Position numbers and translations under genes: made by a program. This document shows positions 27,869 through 37,952 of a stretch of 64,000 bases of DNA, piece after piece. The notes under the pieces are model-generated. The model was given only the letters and a program-made list of their open reading frames with translations, did not search any database and had not been told where the DNA came from. Numbering within the stretch: position 1 is the stretch's first letter; every line of letters begins with the position of its first letter. Origin of the DNA: Alphaproteobacteria bacterium (lineage in GTDB: Bacteria > Pseudomonadota > Alphaproteobacteria > WRAU01 > Hepatincolaceae); NCBI GenBank assembly GCA_009780035.1, contig WRAU01000001.1, positions 124,001 through 188,000 of the forward strand, written 5' to 3'.

Positions 27869-28672
27869 ATGAAATTGATTAATCCCGCCGCTAAAATCAG
27901 CAATTTTATTGTTGCGGTAGGCGCATCATTTTTAAGTTTTGTGGAAAGTCTAGGCGCAAAAATACTGTTTATGCTTGTGGCTATACTCAGCGTTTTTTCT
28001 CCGCCGATTTATTTTAAAAATATGTGGAAGCAGTTTGTAGAAATTGCTTTTTATTCATTGCCTATAGTAGGATTAACTGCTTTTTTTACCGGCATGGTGC
28101 TGGCATTGCAAAGCTATGTAGGGTTTGCAAGATTTTCTGCTGAAGGGGCTATTGCCAATGTGGTGGTAATTTCTATAACCCGCGAGCTTGGTCCAGTGCT
28201 GACAGCTTTAATGGTAGCTGGTAGAATATCTGGGGCGATGGCGGCAGAAATCGGCACAATGAAAGTAAGCGAACAGCTAGATGCTCTTTATACCATGTCG
28301 GTTAACCCGATTAAATATTTAATTACGCCAAAAATTATTGCCGGAATTTTAGCTCTGCCGATTTTAGTAATGTTTGCCAACATAATTGGAGTAATGGGCG
28401 GTTGGATTACAGCAGTGGTGCAGCTAGATTTCAGCAGCAGTTTGTATTTAAAAAACACCATAGCTTTTGTGCAGCCGCTAGATGTTATTTCGGGGCTTGT
28501 AAAAGCTGCGGTTTTTGGGCTAATAATTACTGTAATGGGCTGCTATTTCGGCTATTTCAGCAATAAGGGAGCTATGGGTGTGGGCAAGGCTACCACTAAT
28601 GCGGTTGTGGTATCTTCTATATTAATATTCTTGTTTGATTATATCTTAACCGTTCTATTTTTTAATGTGTAA
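27869..28672 (+). CDS. mlaE: Lipid-asymmetry ABC transporter permease MlaE
   Basis: 267 residues of the MlaE permease family: an N-terminal amphipathic helix, five membrane segments, and the conserved core ELGPVLTALMVAGRISGAMAAEIGTMKVSEQ. With MlaF it forms the inner-membrane engine that moves phospholipids between the inner membrane and outer leaflets. The next gene, mlaF, starts 11 bp later. No mlaD homologue is present in the window. Confidence 0.93.
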   Translation: MKLINPAAKISNFIVAVGASFLSFVESLGAKILFMLVAILSVFSPPIYFKNMWKQFVEIAFYSLPIVGLTAFFTGMVLALQSYVGFARFSAEGAIANVVVISITRELGPVLTALMVAGRISGAMAAEIGTMKVSEQLDALYTMSVNPIKYLITPKIIAGILALPILVMFANIIGVMGGWITAVVQLDFSSSLYLKNTIAFVQPLDVISGLVKAAVFGLIITVMGCYFGYFSNKGAMGVGKATTNAVVVSSILIFLFDYILTVLFFNV

Positions 28673-28683
28673 AGAGTATCTTC

Positions 28684-29436
28684 ATGGTAAATTCAGCAAT
28701 TAAAGTTAAAAATCTCTCTAAATCTTTTTTTAGCAATAATGAAGAAAGGGTGGTATTAAAAAATATTAATTTAGAAATTTCCGCAGGAGAATCTTATGTT
28801 TTAATAGGAGGATCTGGCACCGGCAAATCGGTTTTAGTAAAAAGTATTATGGGAATTATTAATGCTGATAGCGGAGATATTTTTTTAGACGGTGTTGAAG
28901 TCAGTAAAATTCCTAAAAATAAACGTATTAAAATGAAATCTCCAATTGGCATGCTTTTTCAAGGCGGGGCTTTATTTGATAGTATGAATGTTTGTGATAA
29001 TGTGGTTTTCGGTATTAATGTTCATTCGCCGCTTTCTAAAGCAGAGGCTGAGAAAATTGCTGTAGAAAATTTGGAATTAGTAGGGCTTGATAAAAGTGTT
29101 TTATCATTGTATCCTGCAGAACTTTCAGGAGGCATGCAGAAGCGGGTGGCTTTTGCAAGACTTATAGCTACCAAACCTAAAATTATTTTTTTCGATGAGC
29201 CAACCAGTGGCTTAGACCCAATTATGTCTAATGTTATTAACGACTTAATCATTAAAACCACGAAATACTTAGGGGCAACTTCTCTTACCATTACCCACGA
29301 TATGAATAGCGCCAGAAAAATTGCCGATAGAATTGGCATGCTGTATAAGGCGGAAATTGTTTGGGAAGGTAATCCTGAAGATATAAATACCGCTGAAAAT
29401 ACCATACTGCATAATTTTATCAACGGAATTTATTAG
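28684..29436 (+). CDS. mlaF: Lipid-asymmetry ABC transporter ATPase MlaF
   Basis: 250 residues: Walker A GGSGTGKSV, Q-loop MLFQGGALFDSM, signature LSGGMQKRVAFARL, Walker B IIFFDEPTSGLDP and the H-loop TITHD. The GGALFDSM segment and MQKR in the signature are typical of MlaF rather than other ABC ATPases. It is paired with mlaE and ends 7 bp before the helicase gene. Confidence 0.94.
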   Translation: MVNSAIKVKNLSKSFFSNNEERVVLKNINLEISAGESYVLIGGSGTGKSVLVKSIMGIINADSGDIFLDGVEVSKIPKNKRIKMKSPIGMLFQGGALFDSMNVCDNVVFGINVHSPLSKAEAEKIAVENLELVGLDKSVLSLYPAELSGGMQKRVAFARLIATKPKIIFFDEPTSGLDPIMSNVINDLIIKTTKYLGATSLTITHDMNSARKIADRIGMLYKAEIVWEGNPEDINTAENTILHNFINGIY

Positions 29437-29443
29437 GGTATAA

Positions 29444-32200
29444 ATGTCTGCATTTTTTCCATTTTCTTTAAGTTTTAATGCAGTTCAAGCCTGTTGTTTT
29501 AATTTAAAAAATCAAAAATCATCGCATGTGGCAGTGGATAACTTAAAAACAGTTTTTGCTTCGCAGAAGTTTTTAGTCTGTAATAAAAAATCTTTAATGA
29601 ATGTCTGCAGCAATCTTAATTTTAATAATGCTCTTGATATTATTGAGCTAATTCTGCTGCTTTTTCCTAAAATATCTTGCTCGCCTAATGTTTGCAGTAT
29701 TTATAAATTGCTTACAGATAGTATAGTTCCTAAAACTGAAGATACGCTGGAAAATCAGGCAAAATTGATAGGTGAAATTATAGAATTCTGCAGCAAGCAC
29801 TTGCAGCAGCTTCCAGTTGAAGCACAAGAAGAGCTTTACTCGCTCTGTCAATTTTTAAAAGAAGACGACTGGGCGTTTGCTGATTTTGTTTTAGCTAATC
29901 TTCCGGCAGTGCCGTCTTTTACAAAATCTAGCAAAAAATACTTAAGAGCGTGGGAATTAATTAAAGAATTCAAGGAAGATAACGCCGCGCAGGCTGAAAA
30001 CTCAATAGACAATACCAGCCCCATTTTTCCTATTGCCGAAAAAGATGTGCTTAATCAGCTGCATTTATTAACTGCAGGATTTGGCAAAAGCAGGAACGAG
30101 CAGGCACAGTATAGTTCAGCTATTACTAATATGTTTAATGAAAGCGAAGTTCCTAACTTTGTTTTTGCTGAAGCCGGCACAGGCACTGGTAAAACCTTAG
30201 GATACTTGGCTGTAGTTCTGTCGTTTATTAAAGAAAATCCTGCTAAGCAGGTTTTAATTTCTACCTATTCTAAGGCTTTGCAAAAGCAGATTATGAATGA
30301 GCTGAAAGAGTTTATTCCTATGGAAGAATTCTCTAAAAAAGTGGCTTCTATTAAGGGCAGCAATAATTATTTATGTCTGTTAAATTATAAGAATCTTTTA
30401 GATAGTTTAAGAATAATTTCTAACAGCAGTTTGTTTTTAGCAATTATTTCGCGGTGGGTGCGCCAAAGCGACATGGGCGATTTAGTGGGCGGAGATTTAT
30501 CACCCTTAGCTTTTGAAATTTTTCCAAATTCTTTATTTAATGTTTTGCTAAATAAAAAAGAGGAGTGCTTGTATTCTAAATGTCCGCATTTTAAAAATTG
30601 TTTTATTATGGCAGCGCAATATAAAGCACGGCAGGCTAATATAGTAATAAGCAACCATGCTTTTAGCTTGCTGAAAAACTGTTTAAATATTCCTTATGTT
30701 ATTTTCGATGAAGCCCATCATTTATTTACTACTGCTGATGATATTTTTTCTACAGATATTAGCTGCAGTTCCGGCTATTTTTTAAAATCTTGGATTTTTG
30801 GGTCTTCAGCAAAAATGCAGTCTAAAAAAGAAACCAACGGAATGAAAAGCCGCCTTAATACTCTTTTGAAATCCTCAGCAGAAATAGGCGAGGAAGAACA
30901 GCAAATTAATATTATGATAGAATCCTACTTAGATGCTTTTATTGCATCTGCTAGTATTTTAGCAGATATGGGCAGTGTTGATAGGATTGCCTCGCACCTC
31001 CCTAAAAATGTAATGGAAGAGTTTCTGTATCAATTATATTTACATGTGCTGAAAAATAATGATGATCTTAATCAATATTATACCTTAGAGGCAGTAGTTG
31101 ACTATCATACATTTTCAGCAGATTTTATTACTGCCATTGCTAATTTTAAAGAAGTTTTAGAGAAAATTATTAATGTGGGTGCAAAACTCCACAGTTCTTT
31201 GCGTCAAAAAACTTTATTTTTAAAAGATGAAGATAAGTCCTCTCTTGAAGGATTCATGAAAATTTTTGAATCCCTATGTTTAGGTCAGATTCTTGAATAT
31301 TCTAATATGCTGGCAGAGCTAGAAAAACCAGATAGTTTGTATATCTACCGTTTTATTATTGAAAAAGAAGAGGGTAATGCTGCGAATATCGGTCTTTTTA
31401 AAAATTATGTTGATCCAGCCCAGCCTTTTGCTACCAGTATTCTTGCGCCAATGCGGGGAGTTAGTTTTACCTCAGCAACGCTTAGCGACAGCTATAGCGA
31501 AATGGAAGATTTTACAGACATCAACAGGTTTGGCTTAAATTATTTGGATGATAATTTTAATATTAACACAGTTAATATTAAATCGCCCTTTAATTACCAA
31601 GAAAATTCTAAAATTATTATTTTAAATGCGTCCACAGGGAATCTTACCAATCTTTCCAACTATATTTTAGAAATTTTTAAAGCAAGTAATGGCGGAGGAT
31701 TGGCTTTATTTACGGCAATTACGCGCTTGCGGGGAGTTTATAAAAACATCAATCAGCAGATGGCGTTTAATAATCTGCCACTTTTAGCGCAGCATGTGAA
31801 TAATCAAAAAATCGCTAATTTAATTGATATTTTTAAAGACGATATTAACAGCTGCATGCTAGGAACAGATGCTACTAGAGACGGCATAGATGTTCCCGGA
31901 GAAAGTTTGCGTTTGGTTATTTTTGAAAAAATCCCTTGGCCGAAGCCGGATATTTTATTAAAAAACCGGGTTGAATTTTTAGGCAAAGATTATGTTAATA
32001 AAACTATTCGGCTGAAGCTGCGGCAGGCTTTTGGCAGAATTATCCGCTGCGATGAAGACAGAGGAATTTTTGTTTTATTGCAGAATGCAGTTCCTAGTGA
32101 ATTTTTAAAAGCCTTTCCGCAGAATATTGAGGTTAAAAAAATTCCCATTGAAGAAACGCTTCACACAATAAAATTGTTTTTTAATAATAAAAATTATTAA
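29444..32200 (+). CDS. DinG-family ATP-dependent DNA helicase
   Basis: 918 residues. A family-variable N-terminal region of about 200 residues precedes the helicase core: Walker A GTGTGKTLGYLA (about 246), DEAH box VIFDEAHHLF (about 423) and helicase C motifs GTDATRDGIDVPG and QAFGRIIRCDEDRG. An Fe-S domain is indicated by NNYLCLL and C-x4-C-x5-C in ECLYSKCPHFKNCF, as in XPD/DinG. These 5-prime to 3-prime helicases clear R-loops and odd DNA structures. It follows the mla genes with a 7-bp gap, although the functions do not obviously connect. Confidence 0.88.
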   Translation: MSAFFPFSLSFNAVQACCFNLKNQKSSHVAVDNLKTVFASQKFLVCNKKSLMNVCSNLNFNNALDIIELILLLFPKISCSPNVCSIYKLLTDSIVPKTEDTLENQAKLIGEIIEFCSKHLQQLPVEAQEELYSLCQFLKEDDWAFADFVLANLPAVPSFTKSSKKYLRAWELIKEFKEDNAAQAENSIDNTSPIFPIAEKDVLNQLHLLTAGFGKSRNEQAQYSSAITNMFNESEVPNFVFAEAGTGTGKTLGYLAVVLSFIKENPAKQVLISTYSKALQKQIMNELKEFIPMEEFSKKVASIKGSNNYLCLLNYKNLLDSLRIISNSSLFLAIISRWVRQSDMGDLVGGDLSPLAFEIFPNSLFNVLLNKKEECLYSKCPHFKNCFIMAAQYKARQANIVISNHAFSLLKNCLNIPYVIFDEAHHLFTTADDIFSTDISCSSGYFLKSWIFGSSAKMQSKKETNGMKSRLNTLLKSSAEIGEEEQQINIMIESYLDAFIASASILADMGSVDRIASHLPKNVMEEFLYQLYLHVLKNNDDLNQYYTLEAVVDYHTFSADFITAIANFKEVLEKIINVGAKLHSSLRQKTLFLKDEDKSSLEGFMKIFESLCLGQILEYSNMLAELEKPDSLYIYRFIIEKEEGNAANIGLFKNYVDPAQPFATSILAPMRGVSFTSATLSDSYSEMEDFTDINRFGLNYLDDNFNINTVNIKSPFNYQENSKIIILNASTGNLTNLSNYILEIFKASNGGGLALFTAITRLRGVYKNINQQMAFNNLPLLAQHVNNQKIANLIDIFKDDINSCMLGTDATRDGIDVPGESLRLVIFEKIPWPKPDILLKNRVEFLGKDYVNKTIRLKLRQAFGRIIRCDEDRGIFVLLQNAVPSEFLKAFPQNIEVKKIPIEETLHTIKLFFNNKNY

Positions 32201-32254
32201 TATTCACTTTTTGCTTGTAAAATTAAATATTAATATGTTTATTTGACTAAAATT

Positions 32255-35200
32255 ATGAAAAAACTTTTTATACTATTTCTTTTTTGTTTTACTATTATCT
32301 TTATGTTTCCTAAGGAATCTAAGGCAGATTTTAATAATGGGGGAACTCACTGCACCACTGCTACCGGCGGCGGCAGTTATTCTGGTAAAATTATTTGCGG
32401 TCCTGATATTAGCGGCGCTACTAATGGCGATGGGTCTTCGCAGGAAGTATGGGCAGGACGGACTGAAAGTTTTAACAGTTTAACTATTTTTCAGGCATCT
32501 TTGTTTTTAACTAAAAATTCTCGGGTTAACATGGGAAATAACTCTACACTCATATTTGATGGCGGCGGCTGTAAGGCAGGCACTGATGGAGTTGGCGGTG
32601 ATTGTCCTACTGATAGTGATGGAACTGGAAAGGATAAAATTTGGGGAAAAAATATTTTAAGCATAGATTCCTCAGAGTTTTACCAAGGCGGCGGAAATAA
32701 TGCTGTTTTTTATATGAGAGATGTAAATTCCATTCGTTTAAATAATGGCTCTGTGGCTACTTTCGGCAGCATTAAAGATAAAGATGCCGCATATGCTATG
32801 CTGGAATTTATAGTAAATGACTCTGACTTATCAATTAGTGAAATTAAATTTGATAATTCAAATTCTTTTATTAGCAACTTTTATGTTAGTAATAACGAAA
32901 AAGACCGCGGAAAATACCGGTTTAATATTAATGGCGGGATAGTAGCCGCTAAAATTAATAGTTTTACGGTTGAAAATGGCGATGTGATTCTTGGCGGCGA
33001 TATTCTAGTTGAAGGAGGAATTAGCAATATAACCCTAAACAACTCAGATCTTTTGCTTAACGGTAATAAGCTGTCGCAAGTAGCTTTAATAGATTTAAGA
33101 AACGGTGCAATTTTTAAGGCAGATCCCCGTGCCGGTGAGCATACCATAGAAATAGGAGGAGGGGATAATATATTATTAGAAGACGGTTCTTCTATGTATG
33201 CACAAAATATTCTTTTAAAGATCCCTTCTTTAAATATTAGATTATCAGGTGAAAATACATTTTTAAGCGTTGATAAAATATCTTTTGATGCAGCACCAAA
33301 TGATTTTTCTATAATAGAAATGGCTGCATCTATAAAGGCTAAGGCAAAAATTGGGATACTTGATGCAACTATCCCTTGTATTAATAATGGTTGTGCTCAA
33401 GGAGATAAACCTATTAAATTTAACGGCGATAAACTATCTTCCTATGAGATTGATAAAATTATTATTAACAATGATTATGTCAGCCTAAATACCGACAAGG
33501 CTTTTATAGATATTAAAAATATAGATTATCAAAATTCAGAAATAAAGCTCTATGCCATAGGTCAAAGTGAAGATAGAGTTCTGCATATAGGAAGCATTAA
33601 TGTTTTAAATGATGCTAGCAATAATAGCAATACTTATAAAATAGATCTGCGCAATCAAAATGCCGCTATAGACAGCATTAAGTTTAAATCGGCAGATGAA
33701 TTAGATCTTACCGCTAATAGCTCTAAAATTAATTTTGGCAATATTTACTGTGATTCTTGTAAAATTACTAATATTGTAGGAGATGGCAGTTCTTCCATAA
33801 GCATTAATAACTACAACTCTGGAAGCGGCAGCACAAGAAATTTTTTCCAAAAAATAACTATGGATGTTTATGGTGCGTATAATAGCGGCGGCACTTTTGA
33901 AGCATCTGAAGCGAAGCTGAATTTTAACTCTTTAAATGGTATTTATGACAGTATTGTTTTAACATCATCAACTTTAAATATTAATAGTGCGTCTGATATT
34001 ACTCTTACTAATGGCAGTATTGATATTGACAATGATTCAGCGCTTAGCATTAACGCCGCCCATGTTTTTAAAGACCCTGTTAATATAGATAATAAAGGAA
34101 TGCTTAGAATTTCAGCTGCCAACAATTTAGGTGTGCTGAATAACGATGGAATTGCTTATTTAGATGGAAAATCGTATATTAATACTATCAATAACAATAA
34201 AGAACTTCATTTATATAGCGGAGCGGCCATAGATAATTTAACTAATACTACAGACTCTACTATTTATGTGTATGGAGGAAACTATATAACTAATTTTAAT
34301 CCTGAGATAGATAGTAAATTAGTATTTAAAGTTGATTTTAAAGATTCGAAACCAGGGTTAACCATTCATGAAATGCTTAATCCTTTTAATATTAATTCTG
34401 ATCCTGATATCCTTCCAGAAGATAGAAATTTACAAATTATCTTTAAAGGAGTAAGTGTATTAAAGCCAGGATTAAAGAATCGTTATGAAATAATTAAAAC
34501 AGAAAAAGGTGGGATAGAAGGTATCAGCGCTGATGATTTTTCTAATATTTTGGGGGTTCTGCCGCCTTGGTTAATTCATGAAGAAGGTATTAATTATAAT
34601 AATGGTGAAAATGCTAGTAATGGCGAAACCGCATGGATTAGTGTGCATAGACTTACTAATTATAAAGCTCTTATTGGGGCAGTGCCTGGGTATGGCAGTG
34701 ATTCTTCAATTATGAATATTGCAGCTTTAATTGATAGCGTGGTGGGTGAGAACAATATTACAGCAGGTCTTGAAGATGTAGTTAATTCACTGGATTTAAA
34801 CTCAAAATGCGGATTTGATGATCAGTTAATCTACGAAGCCCATCAAGGTGTAACTATCCTAGATATTAGCAAAGCTCCTTGCTTATATAACATGGCGGCG
34901 AATATGAATACATTAAAACCGGTTTCTAACGAGGTTTACGCCCTTTATTCTCATAATAATACGCAGAAATCTTTAGATACATTGCTAGAAGCCAACCGTG
35001 AATATGTTTATTCTAATGAAATTTATTCTTGGTATAAAGGCGACGCCGGCTATACCTCTCTTGCCGATAAGGGCTACGATAAAGGCTTTAGTGGTGTTAA
35101 TTCTATGTTCTTTGTTGGTGCTACTATCGCTCCTTTAAACAGCATTAATGTTTCAGGGATGTTGGGTTTTGGTATGGGTATGTTAAACGGCAATTCTAGT

Positions 35201-35887
35201 TTTTTTGATACTACTAGCAATACTTTAAGTGCCGGATTGGCAGGATCTTACCTTGCTAATTCTTATTATGCTTCATTATCAACAGCAGTTGGCTTTACTA
35301 ATTTCCGCACCGATAGAAATATCGCATTCCTTGATAATGAATATTCCGACAATCGCGATGCCATTGCCAACTCTTCTTTATCGGTATTAGAATTAGGAGT
35401 AAAGGCTGAAACTGGTAAAGAATTTATTGTCAACAGCAATACTTTCTTAACGCCAAAGGTTTTTGCAGGGCAGTCTGTATTGAATAATTCTGGTTATAAA
35501 GAATTTGGATCTTCTGGAGCATTAAAGGTTGATTCTAGCAATTTATTAGTGTCTGAAGTTGGGGTTGGTGCTGAATTACGCCGCGAATTAATAATGCCAT
35601 ACTGGACAGGCATAAAAAATGCTTTTTGGTATCCTAAAGTCGGGATTAATTTAGTAGAACGGTTCTATAATGCTCCAACTACTAAGATGCAGTTTTTAGG
35701 AGTGGCTGACGATGCCTATGCTAGTATTGTTAGTGCTAATTACAGCGGAATTTTAGGGCAGCTGTATGGTTCGGTGCTTTACCAAGCCCAAAAATTTGCG
35801 GTGCAGGTAGGATATAATGGCGAAATTACTGCCAGCGGCTACATGAATCATAGTCTTAATGCCACATTGAAATATAGTTTTAGGTAA
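32255..35887 (+). CDS. Autotransporter-type outer membrane protein
   Basis: 1210 residues: signal peptide (about 1-24), a passenger of about 900 residues with repeated short beta-strand segments (SLNIRLSGENTFLSVDKISF, SALSINAAHVFKDPVNIDNK) typical of a right-handed beta-helix, and a C-terminal barrel of about 290 residues beginning YSNEIYSWYKGDAG and ending LNATLKYSFR. The passenger has few cysteines, clustered early (CTTATGGG, CKAGTDGVGGDC) as is sometimes seen in rickettsial surface proteins. It is probably an adhesin or surface antigen. I chose ATG 32255 over an in-frame TTG at 32243 because the signal peptide fits better. Confidence 0.82.
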   Translation: MKKLFILFLFCFTIIFMFPKESKADFNNGGTHCTTATGGGSYSGKIICGPDISGATNGDGSSQEVWAGRTESFNSLTIFQASLFLTKNSRVNMGNNSTLIFDGGGCKAGTDGVGGDCPTDSDGTGKDKIWGKNILSIDSSEFYQGGGNNAVFYMRDVNSIRLNNGSVATFGSIKDKDAAYAMLEFIVNDSDLSISEIKFDNSNSFISNFYVSNNEKDRGKYRFNINGGIVAAKINSFTVENGDVILGGDILVEGGISNITLNNSDLLLNGNKLSQVALIDLRNGAIFKADPRAGEHTIEIGGGDNILLEDGSSMYAQNILLKIPSLNIRLSGENTFLSVDKISFDAAPNDFSIIEMAASIKAKAKIGILDATIPCINNGCAQGDKPIKFNGDKLSSYEIDKIIINNDYVSLNTDKAFIDIKNIDYQNSEIKLYAIGQSEDRVLHIGSINVLNDASNNSNTYKIDLRNQNAAIDSIKFKSADELDLTANSSKINFGNIYCDSCKITNIVGDGSSSISINNYNSGSGSTRNFFQKITMDVYGAYNSGGTFEASEAKLNFNSLNGIYDSIVLTSSTLNINSASDITLTNGSIDIDNDSALSINAAHVFKDPVNIDNKGMLRISAANNLGVLNNDGIAYLDGKSYINTINNNKELHLYSGAAIDNLTNTTDSTIYVYGGNYITNFNPEIDSKLVFKVDFKDSKPGLTIHEMLNPFNINSDPDILPEDRNLQIIFKGVSVLKPGLKNRYEIIKTEKGGIEGISADDFSNILGVLPPWLIHEEGINYNNGENASNGETAWISVHRLTNYKALIGAVPGYGSDSSIMNIAALIDSVVGENNITAGLEDVVNSLDLNSKCGFDDQLIYEAHQGVTILDISKAPCLYNMAANMNTLKPVSNEVYALYSHNNTQKSLDTLLEANREYVYSNEIYSWYKGDAGYTSLADKGYDKGFSGVNSMFFVGATIAPLNSINVSGMLGFGMGMLNGNSSFFDTTSNTLSAGLAGSYLANSYYASLSTAVGFTNFRTDRNIAFLDNEYSDNRDAIANSSLSVLELGVKAETGKEFIVNSNTFLTPKVFAGQSVLNNSGYKEFGSSGALKVDSSNLLVSEVGVGAELRRELIMPYWTGIKNAFWYPKVGINLVERFYNAPTTKMQFLGVADDAYASIVSANYSGILGQLYGSVLYQAQKFAVQVGYNGEITASGYMNHSLNATLKYSFR

Positions 35888-35890
35888 GCT

Positions 35891-36562
35891 ATGCAGAAGT
35901 CGCACTCGCTGAATCAAAATATTAAAGAAAAACTCCGCCCTAATAAAAAGCGGAGTTTATCTTCGCAGACATGGCTTAAAAGGCAGTTGAATGATATTTA
36001 TGTGAAATCGGCAAAGCAAGAGGGCTATGCCTCTCGTGCTGCTTATAAACTTATTGAAATTAATAATAAGTATAAAATTTTAAAACCTCAGGCAAGAATT
36101 GTAGATTTAGGAGCCGCTCCGGGAGGATGGTCGCAGGTGGCGGCGAAATATCGTCCGGCAAAATTAATTGCAGTAGATTTATTAGATGTTGCTCATATTG
36201 ATGGTGCAGAAATTATTAAAGGCGATTTTACAAGTTTTGAGATTATCCAAGAAATTAGAGATAAGCTGAACAGTGAAAAAGCTGATGTGATAATGAGCGA
36301 TATGGCGCCGAATACTACGGGATCGAAATCCCTAGATCATTTACGGATTATGAATTTAGTGGAATTAACTTTTAGTTTTGCTATGGAAGTATTAAAAGAA
36401 AACGGCGTGATGATTGCTAAGGTTTTTCAAGGCGGCACGGAATCTACACTGCTGGCAGAAATTAAACAGAAATTTACCAGCGTTAGTCATTTCAAACCTC
36501 CTGCTAGCCGTAAAGAATCTTCAGAAGTTTATTTAATTGCAAAGGGATTTAAGGGTAATTAG
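35891..36562 (+). CDS. rlmE: 23S rRNA 2-prime-O-methyltransferase RlmE
   Basis: 223 residues of the RrmJ/FtsJ family: SAM motif VDLGAAPGGWSQVA, acidic residues in VIMSDMAPNTTG and the K of AKVFQGG, giving the K-D-K-E pattern. It methylates U2552 in the ribosomal A loop, a late 50S step. It starts 3 bp after the autotransporter stop, so it may share its transcript. Confidence 0.93.
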   Translation: MQKSHSLNQNIKEKLRPNKKRSLSSQTWLKRQLNDIYVKSAKQEGYASRAAYKLIEINNKYKILKPQARIVDLGAAPGGWSQVAAKYRPAKLIAVDLLDVAHIDGAEIIKGDFTSFEIIQEIRDKLNSEKADVIMSDMAPNTTGSKSLDHLRIMNLVELTFSFAMEVLKENGVMIAKVFQGGTESTLLAEIKQKFTSVSHFKPPASRKESSEVYLIAKGFKGN

Positions 36563-36588
36563 TTTTTAAATTTTACAAATATTTATTT

Positions 36589-36609
36589 GATTCTGCCTAT
36601 GGCGGAATC
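36589..36609. terminator. Small hairpin between convergent rlmE and 36610 gene
   Basis: GATTCTGCC and GGCGGAATC pair around TAT between two converging genes. There is no clear T-tract on either side, so termination strength is uncertain. Confidence 0.4.
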
Positions 36610-37080
36610 TTACTTAATCCAGCTTTTTTGCTTAGATAGCAGCGTAGCTTTAGAAATTAGTGCATTAAGCTCTTTTTTTTCGGCTTCGCTTAACTTTGGA
36701 ATAACTTCGTGCAAGTAGCTATCGCAGTCGGTAATAATTTGGGCTTGGGCGTATTCAATGCTTTCTTCAAGATTATGACTTTTATTAGCATTTTTTAATT
36801 CCATCAAATAGCCGTTAACAATGCAGGATTTTATAATATACTTTTTATCATTTATGTTTTTTGGATTGCATAAACTTTTTAAATTTTTAAAAAATTTTAT
36901 GCGTTGTGCTTGGTTTTCTTTAATTTTTTCAAAATTATTATTAAAACATATTTGAAAATCTATACCAGGTCTATCAAAATTACTGCTTGCAATATCTTTA
37001 TAAGAAAGCACATCAGCAGCAAAAAGCTGTTGGCTAAGCAATAACAGTAAGATTATTAATAAATTTTTATGCAATTTCAT
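36610..37080 (-). CDS. Small secreted protein of unknown function
   Basis: 156 residues from ATG 37080, chosen because it gives a clean signal peptide (MKLHKNLLIILLLLLSQQLFA, residues 1-21). An in-frame ATG 30 bp upstream would hide it. The mature part is helical, Lys/Asn-rich and has four cysteines (QICFNN, KSLCNP, SCIVNG, TDCDSY), likely two disulfides in the periplasm. I do not recognise a family. It is convergent with rlmE and divergent from ygfZ. Confidence 0.65.
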   Translation of the reverse strand: MKLHKNLLIILLLLLSQQLFAADVLSYKDIASSNFDRPGIDFQICFNNNFEKIKENQAQRIKFFKNLKSLCNPKNINDKKYIIKSCIVNGYLMELKNANKSHNLEESIEYAQAQIITDCDSYLHEVIPKLSEAEKKELNALISKATLLSKQKSWIK

Positions 37081-37147
37081 ACTAAATCTTGATATAATAC
37101 AATTTAACACTATATAATATATATTTTATAATTTATTTTCAAATAAA

Positions 37148-37927
37148 ATGAATAGAACCCTTATAAAAATTTCTGGTATTGATGCCGAGTCTTTTCTGCA
37201 GAATTTAATTACTAATGATATTAAAACAGAAAATCAAGCTATTTATTCTTGTTTGCTTAGTCCGCGAGGGAAGTATCAATTCGATTTTTTTGTTATAAAG
37301 ATAGAAAATTATTTTTTAATTGATATTGCCGAAAGCCAAGCGCAAAAGTTTTTAGATGCTCTGAAATATCGCAAACTAATTGCTAAGGTGAATTTTGAGA
37401 TTTTAAAAAACTATCATGTTTATAATACTGCCGTAAAAATTACTGATAGCCTTGTATCTTTTCAAGATACCCGTTTATCTATTTTAGGATTTAGAACTAT
37501 TGCGCAGAATTCTCCGTCTGCTGAAAATATTTTATTCAATTATGAAGAGCTTCGTTATAAAAATGCTGTTCCAGAAAGTGATGATTTTAACTTTGACAAA
37601 AGCATTCCCATAGAATTCGGCATGGACGAGCTAGGGGCATTAAGCTATAGCAAGGGCTGTTATTTAGGGCAAGAATTTACGAATTCTGCAAAAAATAAAC
37701 TAGCCATAAGAAAACGGGTAATTAGTATTTATGCTGATTTTTCTTTGTTTAAAGATGAAATTATTACAACTAAAAACGGCACGCAAGCAGGAAGGGTAAT
37801 AGCAGCGCGTGAAAATTTAGCCTTAGCTTTGTTTAGCATGAGTTTTATGAGTGAAGATATTTTTATTAATAAAAGGGCAGTAAAAAAACATATTCCAAAA
37901 TGGATAAAAATATATTCGCTGGATTAG
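37148..37927 (+). CDS. ygfZ: Folate-dependent Fe-S protein maturation factor YgfZ
   Basis: 259 residues of the YgfZ/GcvT-like fold with the hallmark KGCYLGQEF (reactive Cys about 176). The N-terminal half has SFLQNLITNDI and LLSPRGKYQFDFF, as in IBA57/YgfZ. It supports [4Fe-4S] enzymes using tetrahydrofolate, complementing the isc operon. No neighbours obviously share its operon. Confidence 0.9.
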   Translation: MNRTLIKISGIDAESFLQNLITNDIKTENQAIYSCLLSPRGKYQFDFFVIKIENYFLIDIAESQAQKFLDALKYRKLIAKVNFEILKNYHVYNTAVKITDSLVSFQDTRLSILGFRTIAQNSPSAENILFNYEELRYKNAVPESDDFNFDKSIPIEFGMDELGALSYSKGCYLGQEFTNSAKNKLAIRKRVISIYADFSLFKDEIITTKNGTQAGRVIAARENLALALFSMSFMSEDIFINKRAVKKHIPKWIKIYSLD

Positions 37928-37952
37928 TGCATAAAAACTAAAAACCCATTAT

